Source: Pectinophora gossypiella
Taxonomy: Eukaryota > Arthropoda > Insecta > Lepidoptera > Gelechiidae
Assembly (NCBI RefSeq): GCF_024362695.1
Contig: NC_065426.1
Coordinates: 9,516,236-9,580,235 of the forward strand
Direction of reading: 5' to 3'
DNA length: 64,000 nt
The notes beneath the pieces were generated by a model. That model did no database searches, was not told where the DNA came from, and saw nothing but the letters and a program-made list of their open reading frames with translations. The translations under genes were made by a program, and so were the position numbers. Every line of letters begins with the position of its first letter. The first letter of the stretch is position 1. Below, in pieces: positions 1 through 10,300 of this stretch.

Positions 1-97
1 CTCGGTGAGGCGTGGGTATTTATTTAATTCATCGTGTGTGATGTATCTAATCTTTTTCTTTTTGTATGCATGTGTGTCTGTAGACCAAATAAATGTT

Positions 98-121
98 TTT
101 ATCTATCTATCTATCTATCTG
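98..121 (+). repeat. ATCT microsatellite after a LINE-like 3' tail
   Basis: About five ATCT units follow an AATAAA hexamer at about 89-94, the usual look of a LINE 3' end that finishes in a simple repeat. The source family is not identifiable. Confidence 0.7.
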
Positions 122-364
122 ATGGTACACTCAAAGAGCAAAAATTCAGTCAGTGAGCCCAGCGAATTATTTGTAAACAGTGGTGAAATTATGAACCATT
201 AGTTGTCATAATTATAAAATTTATGTTTTTGTAGGTGTTTTAGGTCTATTACAGAAACGACATGTAACCAAGAGGTCTTAAGTGCAACCAGTTAATTTAT
301 TACTTTGCAAGAAACTGATTGAACTTTTGCCGCTTAATTAGAATCCCGATACTATCTGTTTTGT

Positions 365-442
365 CACTACTAACATAATTTTTAAGTTTTTGTAATACTA
401 ACAAATATGGGCATCTGTCTGAAATAAAATTATTATTATTTT
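365..442 (+). mobile_element. LINE 3' tail with ATT repeats
   Basis: The stretch shares ACTAACAAATATGG and GTCTGAAATAAA-type sequence with the tail at 17880-18008 and ends in ATT repeats. It is probably a 5'-truncated LINE copy with no coding part left. Confidence 0.55.
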
Positions 443-449
443 TTTTTAT

Positions 450-650
450 CCCCGCCGGCGTGGTCGATGATTTCCTTCATTCAACGGTTTTTCGCTATCG
501 AAATATTCTTCCTCTCAGACGACGCCCTGAGCCGAAATTCGCGCCCAACTGGGCACCCTCAAGCCTGTTGTCTTAAATTTTGTACCGGGTAAGAGCCCTC
601 AGCGCTCCCCATTTGTTCGGCCAAGTAGCAAATCTACAATAAGTCAGTAC
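450..650 (+). repeat. Rep-F copy
   Basis: Interspersed repeat also seen at 5941-6195, 23935-24190 (opposite strand), 57262-57480 (opposite) and as short pieces. Markers are CCGCCGGCGTGGTCGA, a CAACTGGGCACCCTC block and AATCTACAATAAGTCA at the end. The class is unknown. Confidence 0.6.
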
Positions 651-654
651 CCAA

Positions 655-714
655 TAATCGTACCTTTGGACTACCCCAATTGGGATATAGTCGTGAGTTT
701 ATGATGTTATGTTA
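655..714 (+). mobile_element. SINE-E 3' tail fragment
   Basis: The stretch carries GACTACCCCAATTGGGATAT, then GTCGTGAGTTTATG and ATGTT repeats. This matches the 3' end of the SINE-E copies at 44366-44560 and 59241-59360. Confidence 0.5.
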
Positions 715-1032
715 TGTTATTACACATATTACAATATATAGCAACCCGGCCTACCGAACATAGTCTGGGTCGGCGGAACGAACGAGCCTCGCGCGGTCGT
801 ATGCCCGCGCGCTTTAATTGTTAAATGAGCGTGCCGCGCCACCCCCGCGCGCCCCCGCTATCTGTCACTTTCAATTTTTTTTCTTCTCTGGACGATTGCG
901 AACCACGCGCACGCTATACGCGCCCTTTCTTAAATTTGTGTGCCAATCTTGTAAGAACTCGTGTGAATATATTGTGACAATCACCCCATTAAACAAAAGA
1001 TTACCCTGAGATCCGACTGTATTTCTTCCACA
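715..1032. mobile_element. Possible solo LTR
   Basis: A GC-rich block starts TGTTATTACA and ends CTTCCACA, so it has TG...CA ends. It contains an ATTAAA signal at about 990 and a pyrimidine tract. No TSD was found (TGTTA against CCTGG), so both the boundaries and the LTR call are tentative. Confidence 0.35.
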
Positions 1033-1344
1033 CCTGGCTAGCCACCCCCATAAATATAGATTCTTGCAAGAAGATTATGTATCAAAATTCCTGGTCACGT
1101 GCCATGATCGATGCACAAACACTTACAACCGTCGGGACTAGTGATGTGCCATCACCGGGAATGTTCTTAGTTTAAAGAACTTTATTCTCATAAACTCTCT
1201 AATTCTCATAAAACATAGTCACTTACCACGAGGACTAAATATTTTAACAAACATAAGTTAATTTGTCCTGTTGAACAGGCGGAGAGGGTATATAAAAAAA
1301 CTTAACTATAAAAAAATTGAACAAAAAAAAAAGAATAGACACCA
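1033..1344. other. AT-rich stretch, no gene seen
   Basis: No open frame or family was recognised. A short GGGAATGTTC motif recurs at about 2612 and in related form at 16282. The last 13 bases (1332-1344) are the left TSD of the palindrome that follows. Confidence 0.5.
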
Positions 1345-1487
1345 TTGTTTTAAGTTTACGCGGTTATTATCATAATTAAAGCACATAATAACGGGTTCTT
1401 ACCGCATTTAAATGGGGATATGAGGCTCCCGGGAGTCTCATATCCCCATTTAAACGCGGTAAGAACCCGTTATTATGTGCTTTAATT
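1345..1487. mobile_element. TSD-bracketed palindromic insertion
   Basis: The insertion is bounded by the 13-bp direct repeat AGAATAGACACCA (1332-1344 and 1488-1500). Inside is a 116-bp near-perfect palindrome (1373-1488) centred at 1430/1431, with 58-bp arms and two mismatched pairs. One arm plus its flank matches the non-palindromic element at 61073-61270, so this looks like a fold-back copy of a LINE-like 3' end. Confidence 0.7.
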
Positions 1488-1580
1488 AGAATAGACACCA
1501 GTCTGTAACATTGTTTACAAGTGTGGAGTAAGGCGGGAAGGGATGTTTTGGAAGTGAAAAAATTCTTTAATAGTAAGGAC

Positions 1581-1690
1581 ACTAGCCCCGATTCTAGCAG
1601 ACACCTCCAAAGTTTACTTTAAGTTATACCTGTCATTGTCTTATCCGCCGAAAAGGAAAGGGATAGATTGACAGCTGTTAATTTACTTTT
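1581..1690 (+). mobile_element. MITE-7 half element
   Basis: The stretch shares TTTAAGTTATACCTGTCATT and CCGAAAAGGAAAGGGA with 14217-14680, 26146-26456, 28500-28603 and 44937-45015. Only one half of the inverted-repeat element is present. Confidence 0.6.
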
Positions 1691-1697
1691 ATCATAT

Positions 1698-1757
1698 AGT
1701 GGTATATCTATGTTTGACTTATGGTCTTATGTCATGTCAAAAAGATTATGATTGATA
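1698..1757 (+). mobile_element. Deleted left LTR of a gypsy-like remnant
   Basis: GTGGTATATCTATGTTT matches the start of the LTR-like block at 2043. It joins directly to a 39-nt segment (1719-1757) that recurs at 2475-2513. This fits a left LTR with an internal deletion; it is inference from the direct repeats. Confidence 0.45.
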
Positions 1758-1763
1758 TACGTG

Positions 1764-2023
1764 AGCTTCAGAGGTCCTGTGACGAACACCGGACGCAACA
1801 TGCGACAAGACCCGCAGACGAGGGTGTTCTTTTTAGGCCAGAGGGTACAGGGCCGAAACTATACGGACCCGTCCCAGAGATGGAAATTTGGCGAAGTTGG
1901 GAGAGTACTGGGGCCGGTGCACTATCTGGTGAGAACGGACGATGGAGACCTGCAAGAGGCACGTTGACCAGATGCTGCAGACCTCAGTAACAACCAACCA
2001 ACTAACGACTAGTAGCTAACTAT
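1764..2023 (+). pseudogene. Gypsy (Ty3) integrase C-terminal remnant
   Basis: The conceptual frame carries a pattern like W.fG.VGrvLGPVHYLVRTDDG followed by RHVDQMLQ. This is the usual C-terminal integrase end of Ty3/gypsy Pol (G..Y.V....G..RHVDQ). The last part is in a different frame after about 1960 (a one-base loss near GAGGCACGTTGA), so the gene is broken. A G-rich tract (AGGGGGGAGA, 2031-2040) follows at the place of a polypurine tract, then the LTR-like block begins. Everything upstream in pol is deleted. Confidence 0.6.
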
Positions 2024-2042
2024 AAGATTTAGGGGGGAGACC

Positions 2043-2553
2043 TGTGGTATATCTATGTTTTACTTACCTGTGGTATATCTATGTTTTACTTATAATAATA
2101 ATAATAATTTATTTATTTCACGAAACATGTCTCATATGTGTTAGTAAACTTATTCTAGATGTTAGTAGCTTTATCTAATATTAGATGCTATGACATGCAA
2201 GTCACAGCATCTACGCAGATACGGGCAGTCGAGTCGCGCACCTATCATCGAGAGGGCGGGGTTGCCGCTGCCCCGCACCCTGCGCACCAGAGACGTGCAT
2301 CGCTTCCTCATAGTCGTATAAAAGCAGTCGACGCGAGCTTCAGCGAACATGCCCGAGGCGCTACAGAAGCGAGGCAGCCGCAATAACACCCTAAAAGCGT
2401 TGTTGAACTGGACGCGGATAGCGTTGTATGCTTCACGTGTAGAGTGAAGTACAATACGCTCTAAAAAGCGTTATTTATGGTCTTATGTCATGTCAAAAAG
2501 ATTATGATTGATAAAAAATGCAAATGCCGTTTTACTGAGTTTAATATATTACA
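2043..2553 (+). mobile_element. Right LTR of the gypsy-like remnant
   Basis: The block follows the polypurine-like tract at 2031-2040 and starts TGTGGTATATC. A 26-bp unit is duplicated in tandem at 2041-2066 and 2067-2092. It shares the 39-nt segment 2475-2513 with the left copy. The right edge (ATATTACA) is a guess from the TG...CA rule. Confidence 0.45.
2317..2324 (+). promoter_or_regulatory. TATA box in the gypsy-like LTR
   Basis: TATAAAAG lies inside the LTR-like block, with a TTCAGC initiator-like site about 20 bases downstream. This is a typical Pol II LTR promoter layout. Activity is not shown. Confidence 0.45.
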
Positions 2554-2756
2554 TTAACTCTGTTCTTTTTTCCTAAAGGCCAGAGTAACTTATGTGCCTT
2601 TTAACTACCAGGAATGTTCCCAGTTTGGGAACGCCACATCACTAGTCGAGACATCGTTGTTCGATACAACAATCGTTTCTGTAATGCCAAAACTTGTACT
2701 GAAGACACGTTCCTAAGCAGTGTACTGTTTTTCCTTGAAATATTGTTTTTTATGTT

Positions 2757-2898
2757 CAGTCATGAGCAATATAATGTACCCATTTTAGGACTCTGTCGCA
2801 CTAACATATTTGACATTTAGTGAGACTTACAGTTCAATTTGTCAAAAAAGTTAATGTGACATGGTACGAAAGTGTACACATATTAATGCTCGTGACCG
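2757..2898 (+). mobile_element. MITE-2 copy
   Basis: 142 bp, from CAGTCATGAGCA to GCTCGTGACCG with imperfect inverted termini of about 20 bp. The same element lies at 27230-27369 and 29126-29267, where TA flanks both ends. Here the flanks are TT. It has no coding capacity. Confidence 0.75.
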
Positions 2899-2904
2899 TT
2901 CATT

Positions 2905-3243
2905 CTTCTTCTATCGTGTTGGTTGTGAGGTTAATTACCAAACTCATCAACCATTACTCCAATTAACCGCCTTACTCCATTGTTATTATTGAGCCGCCAA
3001 AGGCCCATAATATGGCTCATGTAACGACTACTTACTTACATCAGTAAGTAGTAACCGGGACCAGCGGCATGCCTTCCGAAGCACGGATCGTCTTACTTTC
3101 GGACAATCAGTTGATTAGCCTGTAATATCCTAACCAAACTAGGGATCACAAAGTGATTTTTGTGATATGTCCCCATCGGGATCCAAACCCGGGACCTCCG
3201 GATCGTGAGCCCAACGCTCAACCACTGGACCACCGAGGACGTT
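2905..3243 (-). mobile_element. SINE-A, full length, TSD GTTCATT
   Basis: On the minus strand it has a tRNA-like head, the shared 37-nt core and a GAA tail. The 7-bp TSD (2898-2904 and 3244-3250) includes the last base of the adjacent MITE-2, so this SINE inserted after the MITE. Confidence 0.85.
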
Positions 3244-3425
3244 GTTCATTTATTATTTATTTGTTCATGTTCATTTAATTTACATAGGCACTATACAATT
3301 TTACCCTTGTCAGTCCTTATCTTCTTGTCCTTATTTAGGAAAAAACTGAGAATTTTCTTGAGGGCCTTTATTTGATGTTGAATTCAAATTCAATTTCCAA
3401 AATATCTTTCATAATCAGAACCATT

Positions 3426-3690
3426 TATTCAAAAATATCTTTATTCAGTAGGTAACATAGTTACACTTTGAATCGTCAGTTTTTACATAACGAACGTGTC
3501 ATCCGCCTAAAACAACTGCAGCTTCTCACAACCTGTATAGCCGTGGAAAAGAAGCTGCAAGAAAAACCTCGGCACAGGGCCTTAGACGTTCTTTTAAAAA
3601 TAAACAAAAATACTGTTACGCAATTTAGTAATTAGGCTGCCTAATATCGGGTCCCAGACAGTTAATCCTATGCATTCATATCTTCTAGAT
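3426..3690 (-). mobile_element. LINE-tail-1 copy
   Basis: Reverse of the copies at 6423-6748, 25319-25635 and 34311-34532. In element sense it ends CTGAATAAAGATATTTTTGA, a LINE-like 3' end with an AATAAA signal. It has an invariant GCAGCTTCTTTTCC-type block and no coding part. Confidence 0.65.
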
Positions 3691-3875
3691 AATCACTAAT
3701 CTTCCAATCTTATTTTATTAAGTTTCTGTTTAATTACTGTCTTAAAACTGTTCAATGATAAATCCTAAATGTCAATGGGAATCTTATTGTAATAACCCAT
3801 ACATTGCCCTTTACACGATTCGCGTAGCATAGGGGGTTAAAAATGAAATCTTAATGTAGACGTTCGCAAATGATT

Positions 3876-3955
3876 ACATAACATAACATAACATAAATAG
3901 CCTATATACCTAAACTTAATCAACCGGAGGGGGGTAGGGCCGTAGGGAGTGATGG
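3876..3955 (-). mobile_element. SINE-B tail fragment, diverged
   Basis: ATAAC repeats lead into TAGCCTATATAC and AATCAACCGGAGGGG, the reverse of the SINE-B 3' end. Only the tail is left. Confidence 0.5.
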
Positions 3956-4120
3956 GGGCTGCGGTTGGTCGTAGTTAAATACGTTGTTGAAAGTTATAGA
4001 AAAATATTTATTTGCTTGCACACGATATGTTACAATTTTTATAGAGAGAGCGATTTGAAAGTTGCCACAATAATAATACTTAAATAATATTTTAGGTTCA
4101 TCATATCCATCTTTGGACTT

Positions 4121-4217
4121 CGTATCAACAGTGGCTGCAAGTTGTCTTTGATTACTTGTGGCTCTGCCCACCCCATTAGGGATTACGGGCGTGAGTTTAT
4201 GTATGTATGTATGTAAA
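4121..4217 (+). repeat. Short interspersed tail with TATG microsatellite
   Basis: The ATCAACAGTGGCTGCAAGTT block and GGGATTACGGGCGTGAG recur at 13726-13812. The unit ends in TATG repeats. The class is unknown, possibly a SINE or LINE 3' tail. Confidence 0.5.
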
Positions 4218-4234
4218 TAATATTTTATTGTTGG

Positions 4235-4292
4235 TGTTGCCAATAGGGAGTATACTCCACCACGCTGTTCCACTGCGGGTTGGTGGAGCTGT
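4235..4292 (-). mobile_element. SINE-B fragment
   Basis: Reverse of the SINE-B segment carrying GGAGTATGCTCCATACCC-type and CCACCAACCCGCAGTGGA-type sequence. Both ends are lost. Confidence 0.5.
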
Positions 4293-4420
4293 TTTGTTTG
4301 AGAACGCGTGACTATGTAAGTTACGCCGTGCCATCTCCCAACATGGCTACACGGATCTTTCCAAAGTAAATTATAATAGGCTTAGTAAGCTTACATATTA
4401 GTTATCTTACTGAGCCGGAA

Positions 4421-4855
4421 ACAGCCTCTGTGGTCTGGGAGTTAGTGGTTTGAGAGTTAAGGTACGAGTTGGCAGCGGACGACATGAGGCAGCAGCAGAC
4501 GACGTGTCGCAGAGACTCTACTGGTTTCTATGTATTTCTATGAAATATCTTTCATTGCCAACGACATGTCACCGCTATGGGTCCGAGGAGGGAGGAGGGT
4601 TCGATTCCCGATGGGGACATTGTCGAAATCACTCTGTGAGTCTGTCCTTTGTTTGGCATTGACTTTTCAGGCTCGAATCACCTGATTGTCTGAAAAAGTA
4701 ATATGATTCCGCCGGTAATAAGTATATTTGATTTGATTTGATTTAATAAGCCGCTGGTCCGGCTATTAGCCGTAAATCACCTCTGCCAACCCGCAGTGGA
4801 GGCAGCGTGGTGTCTATGCCCAGCAGTGGGACGTATACAGGCTGTTTATGATTAT
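4421..4855 (+). mobile_element. SINE-B, degenerate and interrupted
   Basis: The head fragment CAGCCTCTGTGGTCT is separated by about 150 bp of unrelated sequence from TTCGATTCCCGATGGGGAC. A second interruption at about 4715-4745 is a TTTGATTTGATTTG LINE tail. The SINE-B tail GCCCAGCAGTGGGACGTATA closes the copy. It is an old, broken copy. Confidence 0.65.
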
Positions 4856-4859
4856 GATG

Positions 4860-5187
4860 ACTCAGCCGGGACTTGCAGGGTCTTTTAAGTTTTGTATTTA
4901 CCTTCAAACAACTTTTCCATCAATTTCAATCGTGTGAGTAGAGTTATGTTAGGCAGGCAATCTCCCTTTTTCAAAGTTGCTTATATAAAAGTTGACAAAG
5001 ACCCCTAACTTCGCAGACTCATTAAAATGAAAGTAAAACAGAAAAGAGTAAAGCTTAGGCGTTTTGAGTGCATGCTTCTATCGGCAACTAGCGTCGAACG
5101 AGACGACGGGAATTAAACAAAAAACAAAACCGCACCATATACACTCCATAATTGAACTACTGCTAACTGACGAACTGCTGCTAAATT
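4860..5187. other. No gene recognised
   Basis: Unique-looking sequence without a convincing frame or repeat match inside this window. Confidence 0.5.
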
Positions 5188-5198
5188 ATTTATCGCGT

Positions 5199-5535
5199 AC
5201 GTTGCGTGCGTTACGGCCTCCGTGGTCCAGTGGTTGAGCGTTGGGCTCACGATCCGGAGGTCCCGAGTTCGAATCCAGGAGGGGACATATCACAAAAATC
5301 ACTTTGTGATCCCTAGTTTGGTTAGGACATTACAGGCTGGTCACCTGATTGTCCAAAAGTAAGATGCTCCGTGCTTCGGAAGGCACGTTAAGCCGTTGGT
5401 CCCGGTTACTACTTACTGATGTAAGTTGGTAGTCAATACATGAGCCACGTCAGGGGCCTTTGGCGGCTCAATAATAACTGACACCAGGGTTGATGAGGTT
5501 GGTAATTCACCTCACAACCCACACGATAGAAGAAG
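5199..5535 (+). mobile_element. SINE-A, full length, TSD ATTTATCGCGT
   Basis: The tRNA-like head starts at about 5213 with box A-like TGGTCCAGTGG and box B-like GAGTTCGAATCC. The 37-nt core, the GATGAGGTTGG segment and a GAAGAAG tail follow. The 11-bp TSD is at 5188-5198 and 5536-5546. Fourteen extra bases lie between the left TSD and the head. Confidence 0.85.
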
Positions 5536-5702
5536 ATTTATCGCGTTATCGCTGACAGTGTCACAGTGGGCTGTGTGGTGTGTACCGACTAAAACCAGGC
5601 CATAGAAGCCGCATAACTTACAAAATGAATATTCTGAGGCGTCTAGCGAATGTACAGTCGGCTAATAAACTGTGAGGGAAGTCACAGTAAAACGATATAA
5701 CG

Positions 5703-5940
5703 TCCTTCATTATGCGCACTGCTAGGGAGTGGAATTATTTGCCATTTCTGTATTCCCTTAGCTTCAAACCGTTTTTTCGATTCTGCCCCGCACCACCCAA
5801 ATCCCCTGGTAGTTGCGGCTTCCGAATACATCCCACACATAGGGACGGTACTGAAAAGTTTTGGCGTCCGAAAGATGTAATATACGATCCCGACGACCCG
5901 ATTACTCTAGCCATAGAGGCAGCCAATCAGCTCGCGACAC
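5703..5940 (+). pseudogene. Possible LINE reverse-transcriptase end
   Basis: A short frame starts with RTAREWNYLP, which resembles the RT...WN.LP motif near the C-terminus of many LINE reverse transcriptases. It runs into Rep-F at 5941, so the following residues are repeat read-through. Only a remnant, if real. Confidence 0.35.
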
Positions 5941-6195
5941 CAAACACTTCAGGACCCCGATACCGACCCCGCCGGCGTGGTCGACGACTTCTCTCAATCA
6001 GCGCTTATCGCTATCGACCCACTAGGGTCGATTAATTCTTTCAAATATTTTTCCTCTCAGACGACGCCCTGAGCCGAGGTTCGCGCCCAACTGGGCACCC
6101 TCAGGCCTGTTGTCTTAAACGTTGTACCGGGCGCTCCCCATTTGTCCGGCGAAGTAGTTAATGCCTGTGGCAAATCTACAATAAGTCACGTTAAA
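5941..6195 (+). repeat. Rep-F copy
   Basis: The most complete plus-strand Rep-F copy: CCGCCGGCGTGGTCGA, TCGACCCACTAGGGTCGA, CAACTGGGCACCCTC and AATCTACAATAAGTCA in order. It may belong to the 3' UTR of the LINE whose coding end lies just upstream. Confidence 0.6.
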
Positions 6196-6422
6196 AAAAG
6201 CTGTATTCCCGAATGCATATAACCCGGGTGCTTTCAATGCCAGAGTAACAGGTACCTTCTGGGCTCCATCTTAGGCCTCGTCTATGCCTTCGGGCAAGTC
6301 TGGGGCCAAGAGCAAACAAAAAGATAAATACCTATTAGGTAATTGGCTTTCTGAGTTTGAATTCATGTTTGGCACATAGATAATAAACATAGATAAAGCC
6401 TTTCAACTGTTTTAAGACAGTA

Positions 6423-6748
6423 GTTAAACAAAAACTTTACAAAAAAGGTTATTATAAAGTTAGTGATTATTTAGAAGACATGAATGCATGGGATTAACTG
6501 TCTGAGAACTGATATTAGGCAGCTAAATTACTCAATTGTATACCAATATTTTATGTTTTTTTTTTTAAAGAACGTCTAGGGTCCTGTGCCGAGGTTTTTC
6601 TTGCAGCTTCTTTTCCCCGGCTATACAGGTTGTGAGACGCTGCAGTAGTTTTAGGCGGATGAGACGTTCGTTATGTAAAAATTGACGATTCAAAGCGTAA
6701 CTATGTTACCTACTGAATAAAGATATTTTTGAATTTTGAATTTAAATT
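6423..6748 (+). mobile_element. LINE-tail-1 copy
   Basis: Nearly the same as 25319-25635. It carries AACGTCTAGGGTCCTGTG, the GCAGCTTCTTTTCC block, AGGCGGATGAGACGTTCG and the AATAAAGATATTTTTGAATT end. Non-coding. Confidence 0.65.
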
Positions 6749-6848
6749 TGATAATTAATATCACTTGGTTTCCTGGATTTGTGCCGGATTAAAAAAGGAT
6801 TTTCCATGCTACGTTTTTCAAAGACAAAATAGATGGCACTGTAAATAT

Positions 6849-7185
6849 TGTTGGATAACTGAGATTAGTGATATTTTTGAATCTGAAAAGTAGACTTGCC
6901 CATACAAAACACCGACCAAAGGAAAGGTACTTACAGGATTGTTGAATTTGGTTTCTTCTGACCCCGGGGTGCTCTGGAGACTGCTAGTGCACTTTCAGAT
7001 TAAGTTTAAACAGCACAACTTGAATTAATACACTTTTATGTTATTTTAGAAATTTCTTGTATAGAAACGCGCGACGGCGGTAGTCGAGTCCACTTTATTT
7101 TTCTTTTTCCTGGCTTGGGGTGGCGGGAGTTTTTGGCGCGAACCAAAGGAGTTTTTGGAAGGGATTCATGGTCGGTGTCCTAACA
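6849..7185 (-). repeat. 3' LTR of the intact BEL/Pao element
   Basis: 337 bp. In element sense it starts TGTTAGGACACC and ends ATCCAACA. It is identical to the 5' LTR. Confidence 0.96.
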
Positions 7186-7199
7186 TTTACCCCCCACCG
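7186..7199 (-). promoter_or_regulatory. Polypurine tract of the intact BEL/Pao element
   Basis: On the minus strand CGGTGGGGGGTAAA directly precedes the 3' LTR. This is the expected primer site for plus-strand DNA synthesis. Confidence 0.8.
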
Positions 7200-7391
7200 A
7201 AATCAACAGTGATTTCAAAATAGGTAATAACATCACAAGAGTAGAATTATTAAATATACTACTTATAATGTACTTTATTGTTGACAAAGAAAACTAAGTT
7301 ATATATTTTTATAATAAGATAAGCTAATGGACTGTATAATAAATAATTAAGTGTATGAATGATATTATTATGATAGAAATAAATAACAAAG

Positions 7392-10300
7392 TTATTGGTC
7401 CTGCTCTTTTGGGAGAGGACTCAATTTGGAAACAGGCCGTTGTAACCGTGAATTTTGTGTACGTAATGTAACAACGCGAACTCTACCATCACGTCCAGGG
7501 TGAATCTGTTCTACACGACCCAAACTCCATTGTTGACACGGTACGTTATCGTTATGAATTAAGACCAAATCGTTTACGTTTAAGTTAGGTGTATCAACAA
7601 ACCACTTCTGCCTTTGTTGCAATGTGTGCAAGTATTCCGACTTCCACCGGCGCCAGAAGTGCAGAGCGGCCTGCGTAATGCATTGCCATCGTGTTAAACG
7701 ATTCAACGGTATATCTGAAAGATCGTAATTGGGAGCCGATACCAATTGACGACCGACTAAAAAGTGTCCTGGCGTAAGGACGTCGAATTCACTCGGGTCA
7801 TTAGACAAACTACACAAAGGGCGCGAATTTAAAATCGCTTCTATGTTAGCAAAAAGAGTACCCAACTCTTCGAAAGATAAAGCACGAGTACCTACTACGC
7901 GCTTCAAGTGGTACTTTGCCGATTTTATTCCGGCTTCAAAAATGCCCCCAAAATGACTACCTGTCGGGGGGTTATATTTCCATGTCACTTTTCTGACTGT
8001 AAAACCGTCAATAAGCTGCCGTTGACTTGCATTATAAAATTGAACGACTTCGTTTAAGTGTTTACCGGCCGCGACAAAGTTTTTACCGTTATCCGAATAC
8101 ATGGTGTGTGGAAGACCACGCCTAGCCGTAAACCGATCGAATGAAGCTAGGAAGCATTCAGTAGTCAACGCCGAAAGGACCTCAAGGTGAACCGCACGAG
8201 TCGAATAACAAACAAATAGACATAAGTAAGACTTTGAGATTCTGGCATTGCGTCTATTTGTTTCTTTTGTATAAAATGGACCTCCAATATCGACACCGAC
8301 CGTGTGAAACGGGTAAACGTCCTGTAAGCGGCACTTAGGCAAAGAGCCCATTTTAGGTTGATTTACAGTGGGCCTATTTCTGAAACATGTAACGCATTTG
8401 GAAAGGCGAGACCGTATAACACAGCGAGCGGCTATAATCCAATATTTTTGAACTAATATGTTTTGTAAAGTCCTAGGTCCGACATGTAAATAAACTTTAT
8501 GATAATAATCAATTAAAATGTTCGTAAAATGACATTTTTTCGGTAAAATTAAAGGGTGACGTTGAGTAAATGGTAAGTTTGCGTGTGAAAGCCTACCCCC
8601 CACCATGAGAAGACCACGGCTATCAATGAACGGGTCGAGTTTACGTAGGCTTTGAGAGCATCGATTACCTCGTTTTAATGACTCAATGTCATCACCAAAA
8701 TGTTCGGATTGAACTATTTGAATAAGTTTATCGTGAGCTTTATTTAACTCTGCGGTGAGCAATGCGCCCCTGATTCTATCAGGCCGAGAAACCCTGGAAT
8801 TGTGTAAGAATCTGAAACACCAGGCGACTATGCGCTGCAGTTTGTTAAAATTCGAATATTTATTTATTATATTATCAAAGTTATTTTTTAGAGAGACACC
8901 TTCAGTGAGTAATGACGTACTTTCCTTTACAGGTTTTAGTTCCAGGGGTTCTCCTTTGAACTCAGTTAGAGACCTCACTGGCCACATATGTTGTGGATCG
9001 TACAACCACTGTGGGCCGCGGAACCACTGATCAGCGATGTGCAGCAACTGGGCCGGCGTGGCGCCGCGCGAACATACATCGGCAGGATTGTCAGTGCCGT
9101 TGACGTGATACCATTGAACACCGGCTGAACATTCAGTAATCTTAGCCACACGATTCGCAACAAAAGTTTTTAATTTGAATGCAGGTGTATTGATCCACGT
9201 CAACGCCACTGAGCTGTCGGTGAAAGCCAGTACTTCGCTGATCAGTACTTCCTTGGCTAATATCGATACGACATATTGTAGGGTTTTCGATAACAAATGA
9301 GCGGCCATTAATTCAAGACGCGGAATCGATACTGTTTTTAAGGGCGCAACCTTAGATTTTGATAACAGTAGGCTAACCTTGACATTGCCATGCCCGTCCT
9401 GACTGCGAATATACACGACGGCAGCGAAACCATTCGTCGACGCGTCACAAAAACCCACAATTTGAGCTGTAATGTGATTTTTCACAAAAACATGTCGGTC
9501 ATGTTTTAGTTTCGATGATAAAGGTATTTGAAATGAAAACAAACGCCATTCATTGAGAAGCGCATTAGGCAGCGCGTCATCCCAACCTAAATTGGCGCAC
9601 CATAACTTTTGCATAAAAGTTTTAGCGAGAAAAGTACAAGGCGCAACGAACCCCAAAGGGTCAAATAACTTAGCTATTTCCGACAACACGGAGCGCTTCG
9701 TCACGTTACTTTCCATCTGTGTGGTACGGAAGGAGAAAGCGTCTTCTTCAGGTAGCCAGTGCAGGCCGAGAATCTTGATAGCCATAGTTTTGCCGTCATC
9801 GAACTGAACAGGTGGTTCGAGTTGATCACTAGGCAATTTATTTAAAACTTGAGCACTATTACTCGACCACTTGCGCAATTCGAAACCGCCAAGCTTTAGC
9901 AATTCTACCAACTGATGTTGAAGTGTCAGCGCGTCGTCTACACTATCCACTGACCAAAGCAAGTCATCAACGTAAAAACCTTCACGCAGAGCACGGGCGG
10001 CATCAGGGAAACGATCGCCTTCATCCGCGGCTAACTGCTGTAACGTGCGAATGGCTAAAAACGGGCTGCTGACTACCCCGTAAGTGACTGTGCACAACTC
10101 GTACATCTTTATAGGCTCGTTGGGCGAATCTCGCCACAATATGTGTTGAAATTGACGTTGTGATTTGTCAATTAATATATTACGATACATTTTTGATATG
10201 TCACCGCATAAACAAACGTTACGTAAACGGAAACGTATTAATAATTCCACAAGATCAGCTTGCAGTTTGGGCCCCGTATATAAAACGGAATTTAAAGATT

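Noticed and set aside
715..1032. Firm call of a solo LTR
   Set aside because: TG...CA ends can be chosen but no TSD matches, so it is kept only as a possibility.
3920..4273. 117-codon minus frame
   Set aside because: Its ends are SINE-B and other repeat tails, and no conserved residues are visible.
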